Positions 21,801 to 36,035 of a DNA stretch of 64,000 nt are shown in pieces. A model generated the notes under the pieces. It was not told where the DNA came from. It did no database searches and saw only the letters and a list, made by a program, of their open reading frames with translations. Source of the DNA: Crambe crambe (lineage: Eukaryota; Porifera; Demospongiae; Poecilosclerida; Crambeidae); contig OZ004596.1 in the NCBI GenBank assembly GCA_963924555.1, forward strand, positions 5,962,139 through 6,026,138. The letters run 5' to 3'. How positions within the stretch are numbered: position 1 is the first letter of the stretch; the number at the start of each line of letters is the position of its first letter. Position numbers and translations under genes: made by a program.

Positions 21801-21880
21801 GACCAGCTACAAGAGTGCATATCGAGGTCATTTGCTCTGCCAACAACTCAGAACAAAGTAGTGATACAGTTACAGTCTAG
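18805..21880 (+). CDS. UNC93-like membrane protein 2
   Basis: Three exons (18805-19968, 20026-20290, 21501-21880) encode 602 residues in frame. The N-terminal cytosolic tail (about 1-115; MGRTRRLSKVALPRVSNKRP) is followed by an UNC93 membrane domain: WAYKNILGMAFSFLLIFSAY, FGLQSLQSSIN, IAGFASGPMWAASAKHLTMV, PGNLVSSLILFPYN and WGAADAVWNTMVTS. After the last membrane segments there is a C-terminal tail containing PCCCYCSARKSYNLSDK, a Cys-rich juxtamembrane stretch that could be palmitoylated (inference). It is a near twin of UNC93-like 3, including promoter and long second intron, so the duplication is recent. A glycosylation-like NESM/ENSS region lies in the loop after the fifth or sixth helix. 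Confidence 0.87.
20291..21500 (+). other. Second intron of UNC93-like 2
   Basis: 1.2-kb intron in which long blocks match the equivalent 1.1-kb intron of UNC93-like 3 (for example 20540-20800 against 23990-24250). No gene or full transposon was recognised. It contains the 18-bp minisatellite listed separately. The shared content shows that the duplicated unit included introns. Confidence 0.65.
21077..21152. repeat. 18-bp minisatellite, four units
   Basis: Four tandem units of GAACRAATAGTGGATGTG inside intron 2 of UNC93-like 2. The corresponding intron of UNC93-like 3 near 24500-24520 has only a fragment (GGAAGATGTGGATAGGG). The array therefore expanded after the duplication or collapsed in the twin. 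Confidence 0.9.
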
Positions 21881-22279
21881 GCATAACTTGCTTTACTTCA
21901 AAATGATATCAGTTCATTTTTGTGAAATCTCATACAATAAATAGATGATCATGTGTTATACATAGCTAATGGCAATGGCAATTACACTACCATATTATAC
22001 TGTAGTCAGACACCTTCTGGTGAGAGAAATTCTCACTGATGTGTTTTCAGTAGACACGTAAGGTTGCGTACACATAATGTACATACATAAGGCCTATAGT
22101 CTACTGCGCATGTGCATTGATTATGTAACTACACTGCGCATGCCCAAAGCTAATTAGAAAAATTTTTTGAACAGGTCAATCAGGTTTGTGCTTGCAAGAT
22201 ATACCTGCAAGATATACCTGCATGCTTTACGTACGCGCTTTATCCAGCCTCTGCATGCAATAGCGTTGAAGTTTGAAAA
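21881..22279. promoter_or_regulatory. Spacer and promoter between UNC93-like 2 and 3
   Basis: About 400 bp. It includes a poly(A)-signal-like AATAAA near 21938 for copy 2. Two NRF1-like sites (TGCGCATGTGC at 22105, TGCGCATGC at 22135) precede copy 3, and a short tandem duplication (AAGATATACCTGC) lies near 22197-22220. No gene was recognised. Confidence 0.5.
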
Positions 22280-25216
22280 ATGGGGAAGACGCGAAGGTTG
22301 TCTAAAGTCGCTCTGATTACAGAGAATAAACGACCGCCTGTAGCTGTCGGGACTCAATCCCAGTCCGTATTCATTCCCACCCTCGAGCAGAAAGTTCCAC
22401 AATATCAGGACGAGAAAGAAGCGAACAAACACGATAAATCCCACCAATTTGCTGATGCTCTCCAGGAACTAGAAAATGGTGTTAGAGTGACCCCACCACA
22501 CCCCCACAAAGACCCTCGTCCAATGCCTACATGGAATTCCAAGGATGAAGAAAAAGAGATCACAGCCCTGCCAAACCGTGGAGCTGCGCGTAAATGGGCC
22601 TACAAAAATGTCTTGGGTGTGGCCTTCTCATTCCTGTTGGTCTTTTCCGCTTTCTTTGGACTTCAGAGTCTACAGACCAGCATCAATTCAATTGATGGAT
22701 TGGGTCTCGCTTCTCTTGGCACCCTTTATAGCTTCTTCACACTCTCAGGATTTTTCACACCTGGTATTCTCAAATCATTGGGTAGCAAGTATTCGCTATT
22801 GGTCTCATTTCCTGGTTACCTCATCTTCACTGTAGCGAACTTCTACCCCAGCTGGTACACACTTATTCCTGCCTCAGTAATAGCGGGATTTGCATCTGGT
22901 CCTATGTGGGCTGCTTCAGCAAAGCATCTCACTATGGTGGCAACAACTGTAGCAGCGAAATTGAACAAAGATCAGGAATATCTCATAGGGTTTTACACAG
23001 GAATCTTCTTCTGTAATATTGCTGCTGCACTAGTGCCAGGAAACCTTATTTCTTCACTTATCCTCTTCCCGTACAATGGTATCAATGAATCAATGTTAGC
23101 AGACGATTTGGAGTATGAAAATTCTTCGTGTAAGTTATCAGCAACAGAAGTAATGGATTCAAAACTTCGTTACATACTATTTTCTATATATGCTATGTTT
23201 ATTGTCATTGGGATACTAATACTTGTTGTCATGGTGAATCATATCCCAACTAACAATGAACGTTTTGGTTCGAGACATGTGTTCAAACTCTACTTCAAAG
23301 ACCCGGTCGTAGTCCTTCTAAAAGTCATGAAGAACTATAGGATGTTCTTGATAGCACCCATGTCAATTTTCAATGGTATGGAGCTGTCTTTTATAAATGG
23401 TGCTTTCACAAAGGTAAGGTGTTGCTATTGTATGAGACATGTGATGGCTTTAGTTATACAAGTGTTGATTCTTCACACACACACACACACACAGGTGTAC
23501 GTAGCAAACTGCTTCGGTATATATCAAGTGGGTTTCATTATTATTGCCTTTGGCTTGACAAGTGCTGTCATGAGCTTCGTATATGGTAGAATCGTGAAGT
23601 ATGTCCCTCGACTTTTCATCTTTGTATTTGGCAGCACTATTAACATTATACTGTTAGTCTTTCTGCTAGTTTGGAGCCTTGCACCAAGTTACATCGTCAT
23701 ATTCATGTTCGCCATCGGTTGGGGAATTGCTGATGCTGTTTGGAACACTATGGTAACAAGTGAGTTTGACATACTAAGGGTTGTAGTTCAAGAGGCCTGA
23801 AAATAGATTTTAGGATACCAAGCTTATAGCTGCCCAATGTAATAATTATCGACATGCATAGAGAGGTAAGGAGTAAGGGTTCCTTTTTGTGGCCAACAGC
23901 TAATTGAATATCAGGAAGCACAGAAGTCAGGAAGTGGTGCATGTTGCCCCTTAGGTAGCTACGTACTTGTTAATATTATCTTATGATGTATTTTATCAGA
24001 AAGCGCTTTTGATCAGCGCATCAAGATAATACACACACATTTACATTCAAAGGAACATTTGCTCTTTTACTTTATACTAAAGTTACCTGTAAGTTTATGT
24101 TCGAGAACTTGTACCAGCTACAAATTCTTCTATGTCAAGAATTGTTATACGAGCTTTACTGATTTCATTGGAGACATCATAGCTAGTCATACAACTGCAC
24201 AATCTAAGCTGGTTTTCCTACCTACTAAATCCAGAAAGACGATGCGTTCATTTTTATACCATTTCGGAAGAGCAGAACATCACAAAATATTTTGAACCAG
24301 AATTTGAGCATTAAGAATGTATTGAGCATTAAGAATGTACAGAATTTGTTTCTGCTCTTCCTGATTATTTGCTTTAATTTTTATACATGCACGTTCTTCA
24401 TCTCAACTGAGCATCAACACATCTCTGGCAAGCAACACCTGCACCATTCATTTTCCTTGCTCAGATTTTTTTCTCAAATCTGAACAATCAATTTGTATGG
24501 TTGGTATCGGAAGATGTGGATAGGGAACTCTGTCTTATCAAAGGAGGTGATCATTGTTATACATTTCGACCCATCATTCAGGAGCATTTAAGTCCTAGTT
24601 ACTTCCAGATTGCAATGTTGAGGACGGCATCATCACTTGTAGTTCAGAGTTATAATAATTATTATAGTAGCTTTTTTTAGGACTAGCTTCCTCTGGCATT
24701 AATTGTGCTATATTCTGTTAGTATTGGGTACAGTACATTGTGCATTATTAGATACTGCAAGGAGGTTTTGATAGCATTAAACTTATCTCGGCCTATGTAG
24801 TAGATTTCAGCATTAGTGTATGCAAGTGTATACTTCACTACTGCTTGGGTTTTATACATTTTATTTTCTCTCTAGGTCTCTCTGGAATCCTCTTTCCCGA
24901 CCAGTGTGACGTAGCCTACAGTGCTCAAAGGATCTGGTTGGCTGTTGGATTTGCAGTTGGCTTCATCATCACAGAGTTCCTCCACATCACTTGTGTTACC
25001 TGGCTCATGTTGGCTGCTGCTCTTGTAGCTCTCCTCTGTGCTATAATCCTTGAAATCAAGTCTCGGCCAAAAGCAACACTGCTCCCTGCAAGAAAAAGCT
25101 ACAACCTGCCGTCCTCTGACAAGAAAGTAGAAACTGGTGGCTCTGAAAATTCCAGAGATGTTGCAACTGTCAATGTAGGAATAGCTCCAAGAGTGCATGT
25201 AGTGGTTATAGAGTGA
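22280..25216 (+). CDS. UNC93-like membrane protein 3
   Basis: Three exons (22280-23413, 23495-23759, 24876-25216) encode 579 residues. It is nearly identical to UNC93-like 2 across the membrane domain (FGLQSLQTSIN, IAGFASGPMWAASAKHLTMV, WGIADAVWNTMVTS). The N-terminal tail is shorter (several small in-frame deletions) and the C-terminal tail lacks the CCCYCS cluster. The first intron is only 81 nt, a multiple of three, and has no in-frame stop. Retention would therefore add 27 residues, including a His-Thr run from a CA repeat, in front of a membrane segment. The family call is firm; the function is not established. Confidence 0.87.
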
Positions 25217-25433
25217 ACTAATGATACAATTACAACTAGCCAGGCATAAATTGAAGGAACTTCCTTCTATGATATCAATTCATTTTTGTGAAATTCTGTA
25301 CAAAAATCTCAATAAATAATTTAGAATGAGAAATTGAAAGTGATGCGTTTACATAATGGCAGTGGTAGGAGGAAATCTACCCAGTACATAATGATATGGT
25401 ACACCTGCTGGTGAGCATTAATTAGAGCAGTCA

Positions 25434-27438
25434 TCACTGATGTACTGTGTTGTATGCATAGTCTGCTTTATTGTGCATGATCAGTTTCTCCTCCACAAAG
25501 TAGAAACTGTCAGACTTGGTGACATAAGGGTTGGCTATCATTTCTTGAGCTAGTAAAATAGGCAAAAATAATTTATTACAAAGCAGCTAACTGGGTAATG
25601 ATACTAGCCTCGTCCCTTTTAATTATGATTGTGGAGGGCCTAAAAAATATTGCAAAACCATAGAAACCCATAGCATGGGTGTGTCCAAGGAAATGCATTT
25701 CAAATCGCATACATCACCATGACGAATTGGTGCTACGACCACACACGAGCACATGGCCTAAGGAAAAAGAAGAGGCGTTGAGCCATTGAGCTGCCACTGA
25801 ATTAGAGTGTTACTACGCTTTGCTAGCCTAGCAGCAGATAGTATCAGAGCTGCCTATCGTTAGATAGCTTTACTATCAAGTAGTCCAGATTCTTGGCTTA
25901 GCTGGATTATAAATAGATCGGCCTCAGAATTCTTCATGAGTTTTAGTAAGTCATGGCCATAGCGAATTGGTCATTTTATTGTAGCGAATCAGCAGAAGTT
26001 CTTCTGAACACATGGTGCCTTTAGGTCAATCCTGTAGTCGCTCCAGTCCATAGCCCAAATGTGGGCAGGGTCATAATGCTCTCGTGCACTGCCCATGCCC
26101 AATTAGACGGTTCTAGGGTCCCCAGTTCTAGTATCCCCCCGTGACTTCACGTACCAGGCCCTCCACATTCATAACTAAAAAGAGGGCCTGAGGGGACGAG
26201 GCTATAATGAGACCATTCACAGGTGTAAAGTTCACTGTACAGTATCAATAACTAACCAATGATAGTTTTCATAACAAAAACGTCAACATGCAACATATTG
26301 AGACTTACCTTGTTTTTCAGTTATCTTTGGGAACTCGTAGATGTGTTCACAAGTGTTGATACTGTTTGGGATGCAGAAACCAAAATCAAAGTCAAAGCAT
26401 TTCAAGAGAGTGTCACGGAAATAATGTCTCTCTATCATCCTGAACCTCTTGACTTCCTTGTCACCCACTGAGAACTCCACACTATATACACATCATTTAA
26501 AATGTGATAAAACTCTTTGGCATGGCACAAAAGGTAATGGTTGCCACAGACACAAGACAATTGTTGTCCAGGATAGGACTGAACAGATGAACAGTTATTC
26601 TAGGAACCAGAGATCACACCAGCCAATGGACAAATGTAAAAGGGAAAATTAAATTTGCCTTCCTTGGTTGTGCTGTTTAATTGGCATAAGAATCTTTTGA
26701 CCTGTCACACTTCAAAGTGAAACAAGACTTTACCAATAATTTGAGATGGGAGTGTTTGTTACAAGCTTTCAAGAATAGGGTAATTATAATAGATAATAGT
26801 GGGACTCCCCACTGTGGACTCCCTGATTTGTGTCTGATTTGTAAATATGCCTTTCATCTTTGAAATCCACACTCCTCTCATTCTTCCCCATTGAATGGTT
26901 TCACAGTTTAAAGTAAAGATATATACTCACGTTGCTCCAACTGTCTTTAACTGAAGGAATTCAGGGGGGAATTGATAACGTACAAAACGAGTTGAATCTG
27001 GGGGCAAATCGGGGGGAATTTCACTGTCAGGGGGCTTAGTGACCTCAAAGAGGACTGCTTCTGTATGCAAGTCTCGGAGTTTGAATCGAGTGAAGTCAAT
27101 ATTATAGACGTTTGCTTCCAAAGGGCATAAATATCCTGTTGTGTGTAAAGATAAGTGCTTACTCAGCAATTGGACAATTATCGTCTCCAGTTAGCTACAA
27201 CCTACAACATGCATGGAAGCTTACTAGCTACAAGTTTTAAATACTACCTACCTTCTGTTGCTCTCTCTAACATCAAGACATCTTCTGGTGTGATGTCCCC
27301 TTGTTTGCTAAGCAAATCACTTTCTGTCACCTTGCTCGAGGTGGCTTTGGCCTGTCTGGAGAGGAAAGTTCCTTTATTTTTCCCCCCATTTTTTGAGGAG
27401 GAACCTTGGGCAGCAGAATCCTTGCTCACAGATGCCAT
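25434..27438 (-). CDS. UNC119: UNC119, lipid-binding chaperone for myristoylated proteins
   Basis: UNC119 carries N-myristoylated cargo to cilia and membranes and is released by ARL2/ARL3. Four exons (27438-27252, 27135-26931, 26481-26309, 25549-25434) splice in frame to 226 aa, against about 240 in human. The N-terminus is low complexity ([20 protein letters not shown]) and ends ITPEDVLML. The beta-sandwich follows: [55 protein letters not shown] and [19 protein letters not shown]. The C-terminus is [20 protein letters not shown]. The gene diverges from PHF12 across about 400 bp. Its last intron holds a 600-bp inverted-repeat element. Confidence 0.93.
25605..26204. mobile_element. 600-bp DNA-transposon-like element with terminal inverted repeats
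   Basis: The element starts TAGCCTCGTCCC (25605) and ends with the exact inverse GGGACGAGGCTA (26204). Beyond that, left and right ends both continue to GTGGAGGGCCT in inverted orientation, with an 11-bp indel in the right arm. The interior has no long open frame, so it is non-autonomous. It lies within the last intron of UNC119. A similar TAGCCTCGTACCC-type palindrome occurs at about 52713-52731. Confidence 0.75.
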
Positions 27439-27843
27439 TTTGTCGGTCTCACCGACCCGTTGGTATCTGCTGGCTCGCTGCTGGCGAAGATGATGTTAGA
27501 GAGCGAACTTCGCCGCTTTTTTGTATTCAAAAATTTTTCTAGTCCGAAGTATTTTTTGGGGATACCCGTAAAAAATACTATTTTAACGTCACTTTTATGC
27601 AAAAGATGGCCGCTGACAAGCATCTTCTATTGTGAAGTATAATAATCTCGGCTTCTGTAAGTTTGAAAGCTCTAAAAGCTAAAGTTATAGATTATAATGG
27701 TACTAATATTAGTACTGAAAAGTAGAGTGTTGAAGTCGTTCAATTTGGTGGGCTTTTTTCCATTTAGTAAAAGTCAGTGGAGGAACTATTTACTGTTTCT
27801 TCTCTCAGGGGTGAACACAAACTGGCCACCAAAAGCCTGGAAC
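27439..27843. promoter_or_regulatory. Divergent UNC119 / PHF12 promoter with YY1-like site
   Basis: 405-bp head-to-head gap. It contains AAGATGGCCGC at 27603-27613, very close to the YY1 consensus AAGATGGCGGC. PHF12 may begin transcription upstream of its ATG here, and part of the region may be its 5' UTR. Nothing else was recognised. Confidence 0.45.
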
Positions 27844-32542
<4,699 letters not shown>

Positions 32543-32846
32543 CTTCTTTCATTCCATTCTTAGATTCTTATTCAATTTGTGCATATTATTTATTTTTTCA
32601 CATGTCTTACATTTTTCACTTCAGTGCACTTTTTTCTCCCATAAAAGAACATCTTTTTGGTGCATTCTTTACTAATGAGCTAGCAAGCCCGGAAAGCTTG
32701 TGTGGTTTCCTGTTTGTTCAGGGTGCCCTAATCGAGTTGCCGCAGAACTTGGTGCAAATGTGCTGTTAAATTCCTCTGCACTCTGCATCGAAAAGCTATA
32801 GCTGTAACTTGGCTACCTTTTTAGCAACCTCTAAGTGTTTATAAAG

Positions 32847-34874
32847 ATGGCTGATGATCTCGAGATCGAAACGGACAAACTTTTGGCCGAGTTGGGAATA
32901 AGTAGCGGTGGAGGTGCAGGTGCTCCTTCTAGCAAGCCTCCTCCGGTACCCCCACCGCCTGCAGCTGCTGGTTCTGTCCCCCCTCCGCCGCCACCACCCC
33001 CTCCAGCTGCTAGCACTTCGTCCTCCACTAGCTCTTCCATCAAACTCAAAACCAACAGCGGTGGTCTCAAGCCAGCTGTAGATGCCCAAAAAGAAATCAA
33101 CGAGATATTCGACTCCGTCATCAGTTTCGCAGGCAAGACTTCCAAGAAGAAAGTACCTCCTCCCGTAGCTCCTAAGCCCAAGAGAAAGATTCACGTCAGC
33201 TCTTATACCATGCAAGTCAAGAGCCCTGGGGCTAAAAAGGATACAGCTGGAATCCCCAGCAAACCAGAACCTCCTAAAATAGTGGCTGTTTCTCAAGCTC
33301 CCCCTCCTCCTCCTCCTCCAGCACCAGCTGCTGTGACAGCTCCCCCACCTGTCAAATCTTCCAGCAAACCAACTGAACCAGAGCCGTCTCCTCAAATTGC
33401 TTCCGAACCAATTCCAAAACCAATTCCGATGGTTGCTTTTGGCCCTGGGCTTGAAACGGTTGAAGTCAACTGCTTTGGTGACTTCCAGGTATCATGCACC
33501 CCAGATACAACTGTGGATGACCTAGAAGTGACAGTTAAAGGTCCCTCGGGTTCCAAACCAGTGGAAATCACTGAACATGGAAATGGGCAATTCTCTTGCT
33601 CGTATCTTCCTACATTCGCTGGTGATCATGTAATCTCCATCAAAGTGGAAGGTGAACACATCCAAGGAAGCCCTTACACCGCTCACGTCAAGTTTGCAGC
33701 TTACACTGACAAGTGCTCTGCTGAAGGTCCTGGTCTCGTTTCAGGGAGCACCACAGAGCCATGTCGTTTCAAAATTAGGAGCAAGGACGAGGCCGGGTAT
33801 GCTAGAATGAGGATCCATGTTGTCGGTCCATCTAAGGCTGAACCTATCGAGATGGAAGAAGATGCAGAAGAGAAGTGCGTTAATGTGGCATATCATCCAT
33901 CTGCTCCTGGAGATTATACCATCCGTGTGCTGTGGGGTGAGGCAAATGTCCATGGAAGTCCATTCACTGTTCCTGTTACTGGAGAGACAGTCAACGACCC
34001 GTCTAAAGTCATGGTCTCTGGAGATGGGTTGAATGGGGGTAAGGTTGACGAACCACTCAAAATTTTCGTGGAAGGAGAGGCTGGTGCGGGTCCTGGCCCT
34101 CTTGGTATCCGAATGGTCGGTCCCTCCAAGCCAACCATCACTGCAGATGACTCCAGCGAAGAAGGAGTAGAGCTTACTTTACTATGCCGTGATCCAGGGG
34201 AGTACCAGCTGATCTTGAAATGGGGAAATGATGAAGTTCCCAGTAGTCCTTATCCAATCAAGATCACCGGAGAGGGACGTCAAGTACATCCTGAGCTCTG
34301 CACTGCATCAGGTGATGGAATCAAAACTGGACAAGTCGGAGAGCCAGCTAAATTTAAGGTGGATATCCCTGACGAGGCAGGTCCTGGCACTCTGGGGGTG
34401 TCAGTAGCTGGAGCTCACCCTCCAAAACCCATCGAAATTGTCAATAATCAAGATGGAACAATGGAAGTCACTTACCACCCCTTGGCTCCTGGAGAGTACA
34501 AGATCGACTTGACATGGGCCGAACAGCATATCAAAGGTAGTCCCTTCACAGCAGTCGTCACTGGAGATGCCGTTCGTAATCCAAAGGAGGTTCATGCTGA
34601 GGGTGAAATCATTAAGGGTACATTCATGAAGTGTAACCAACTTGGGACGATATCAGTCAAACCCGGAGGAGGGGCAGGTGCTGGTCCTTTGCGTGCCAAG
34701 CTAGAAGGTCCGTCTAAAGCCGATCTACAACTGACAGCCAATCAAGATGGAACTATGTTAGTGTCATTCATCCCGAAGGATTCTGGCCACTACAAGCTGC
34801 ACCTACTATGGGGAGGAGAAGACGAAAAAGATGAAATTGCTGAGAGCCCATTCCTTATCAAAGTGGAGAAGTGA
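32847..34874 (+). CDS. Proline-rich filamin-repeat protein without actin-binding domain
   Basis: Intronless, 675 aa from the ATG at 32847 (MADDLEIETDKLLAELGISS; AAGATGG context). Residues about 25-60 and 145-165 hold proline runs (PPPPPPPPPAAS and similar), possible profilin/EVH1/SH3 ligands. From about residue 200 there are five filamin (immunoglobulin-like) repeats. Each opens with a G-x-G-L/I motif (FGPGLETVEVN, AEGPGLVSGS, SGDGLNGG, ASGDGIKTGQ) and ends with the hallmark G-S-P-[YF]-T/P-x-x-V (IQGSPYTAHV, VHGSPFTVPV, IKGSPFTAVV, AESPFLIKVE). Filamins normally begin with two calponin-homology domains, absent here, so this is a filamin-like scaffold rather than filamin. The single exon is unusual against its intron-rich neighbours. 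Confidence 0.85.
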   Translation: MADDLEIETDKLLAELGISSGGGAGAPSSKPPPVPPPPAAAGSVPPPPPPPPPAASTSSSTSSSIKLKTNSGGLKPAVDAQKEINEIFDSVISFAGKTSKKKVPPPVAPKPKRKIHVSSYTMQVKSPGAKKDTAGIPSKPEPPKIVAVSQAPPPPPPPAPAAVTAPPPVKSSSKPTEPEPSPQIASEPIPKPIPMVAFGPGLETVEVNCFGDFQVSCTPDTTVDDLEVTVKGPSGSKPVEITEHGNGQFSCSYLPTFAGDHVISIKVEGEHIQGSPYTAHVKFAAYTDKCSAEGPGLVSGSTTEPCRFKIRSKDEAGYARMRIHVVGPSKAEPIEMEEDAEEKCVNVAYHPSAPGDYTIRVLWGEANVHGSPFTVPVTGETVNDPSKVMVSGDGLNGGKVDEPLKIFVEGEAGAGPGPLGIRMVGPSKPTITADDSSEEGVELTLLCRDPGEYQLILKWGNDEVPSSPYPIKITGEGRQVHPELCTASGDGIKTGQVGEPAKFKVDIPDEAGPGTLGVSVAGAHPPKPIEIVNNQDGTMEVTYHPLAPGEYKIDLTWAEQHIKGSPFTAVVTGDAVRNPKEVHAEGEIIKGTFMKCNQLGTISVKPGGGAGAGPLRAKLEGPSKADLQLTANQDGTMLVSFIPKDSGHYKLHLLWGGEDEKDEIAESPFLIKVEK

Positions 34875-35016
34875 ACTCTGAACCAATCAATACAATGTCA
34901 AAATTTTTTAGTGATAATTAGATTGTCTTTATTACATACATGCATATATAGCAGTTTGAATTTGTGAAATAATAATTATAATACTAGAAATTCTTAAATT
35001 ACACACCTGCTATATC

Positions 35017-35793
35017 TCAATGTCCAATTTTACTGATGAATAGTCTCATGAAATCAGCACATATCAACACCACCATCATTGCTGCAAGTGCTTCTTTGAC
35101 CACCCTACCAAGTGACCACAGGTCTCTAGGGTCTTCATCCAGACGAAAGAACCAGGGAAATGTCACCACAAAGAAAACACCATAAAATGCTGACCCTTTG
35201 GTAAGCATAGTGTAGAAGTCAGGGTAGGTGTAATAAGGAAACCCACTGATTGTCCACGTCTCAATAAAGGCTGTCATAAATGCTATTAGAGTAATGAAGA
35301 TTCCTAATAGGATATCTGGTGATGGGTACTTTTGTAAATATACTTTTGTGGCTCTTAAAAGTGGTGCTGCTAAAACGTGGTAAGTCATAAAGTACGGATG
35401 AGTGAATAAGAACATTGAGAGTGGCACTTGGTTGATTTCGATGCCCTTTCCTGTAGCCAATGGACCTGTGTATCTCATCCCAAGCATATCGTAAAAGTAG
35501 TGAGTGTAGAAATGGTTCCCAATGTATCCAACGATGAAAATGAAGATGTTTGCCTTAACTATGTAGCGTTCTGAGAATGGAATTCTTCTTTCCTTCATGT
35601 CTGGAAAAACAAGTGGACCCACAAAGCAAGGAATTGCTATGCCAAGCCCCACTAAAATGTAGTCATTAGGACTGAACTGCTCATACCACTTCCAGATCAC
35701 CACTACAGCAAGGAATGATATCCATATTACCGAGTAAATGAGGATGAAGGTCTCCCCAAACACTTTACTTCTATTAACAGCTTTCCAAACCAT
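35017..35793 (-). CDS. CPI1: Cycloeucalenol cycloisomerase (CPI1) homologue
   Basis: In plants CPI1 opens the 9beta,19-cyclopropane ring of cycloeucalenol to obtusifoliol, an endomembrane step of the cycloartenol sterol route. Here an intronless frame gives 258 aa from the ATG at 35793 (MVWKAVNRSKVFGETFILIY); plant proteins are about 280. Conserved blocks recalled from the plant enzyme are clear: RYIVKANIFIFIVGYIGNHF, YTHYFYDMLGMRYTGP, VPLSMFLFTHPYFMTYHV, SGFPYYTYPDF, FFVVTFPWFFRLDED and DLWSLGRVVKEAL. Six to seven membrane segments are visible. A longer in-frame start at 35925 would place NRF1-like promoter motifs inside the protein, so I prefer 35793. An animal copy is unexpected because animals normally make sterols through lanosterol. 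Origin (retention, transfer, or contaminant) cannot be judged here, but both flanks are animal-type genes. Confidence 0.85.
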   Translation of the reverse strand: MVWKAVNRSKVFGETFILIYSVIWISFLAVVVIWKWYEQFSPNDYILVGLGIAIPCFVGPLVFPDMKERRIPFSERYIVKANIFIFIVGYIGNHFYTHYFYDMLGMRYTGPLATGKGIEINQVPLSMFLFTHPYFMTYHVLAAPLLRATKVYLQKYPSPDILLGIFITLIAFMTAFIETWTISGFPYYTYPDFYTMLTKGSAFYGVFFVVTFPWFFRLDEDPRDLWSLGRVVKEALAAMMVVLICADFMRLFISKIGH

Positions 35794-35835
35794 TTTTCTT
35801 GCCACGCCTCTCTCTAGCTCTCTAGCTTGTTTTAC

Positions 35836-35866
35836 TGCACATGCGCAGAAGTAGAATGCGCATGCA
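35836..35866. promoter_or_regulatory. Pair of NRF1-like sites upstream of the CPI1 homologue
   Basis: TGCACATGCGCA (35836-35847) and TGCGCATGCA (35857-35866), 43-73 bp before the CPI1 ATG. They lie in the 242-bp gap shared with the divergent bHLH-like gene. Native-type promoter motifs argue against raw contamination. Confidence 0.45.
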
Positions 35867-36035
35867 CTGAATTGCTGCGCTGCCGCATTTTTGAAAAACC
35901 AGCTGCAAGGCAAGAAAAGCAGCACCTTTGGCGCCGTCTCTAAATCCCCAGCTGGAAATTAAAAGGTTCTACCAAAGTGCAGTGAGCCTGTACTTGTAGA
36001 AAACACTCCGCTGCATACAATAATATAATACTAGC

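Noticed and set aside
32796..33395. 199-residue Arg/Trp/Gly-rich frame on the minus strand
   Set aside because: Complement of the proline-rich head of the filamin-repeat gene; no other support.
34875..35016. A possible gene in the gap after the filamin-repeat gene
   Set aside because: AT-rich convergent 3' ends of 142 bp only; no coding signal.
35794..35925. Longer N-terminus for the CPI1 homologue (start at 35925)
   Set aside because: The extra 44 residues have no family match and overlap two NRF1-like promoter motifs; the ATG at 35793 aligns with the family start.
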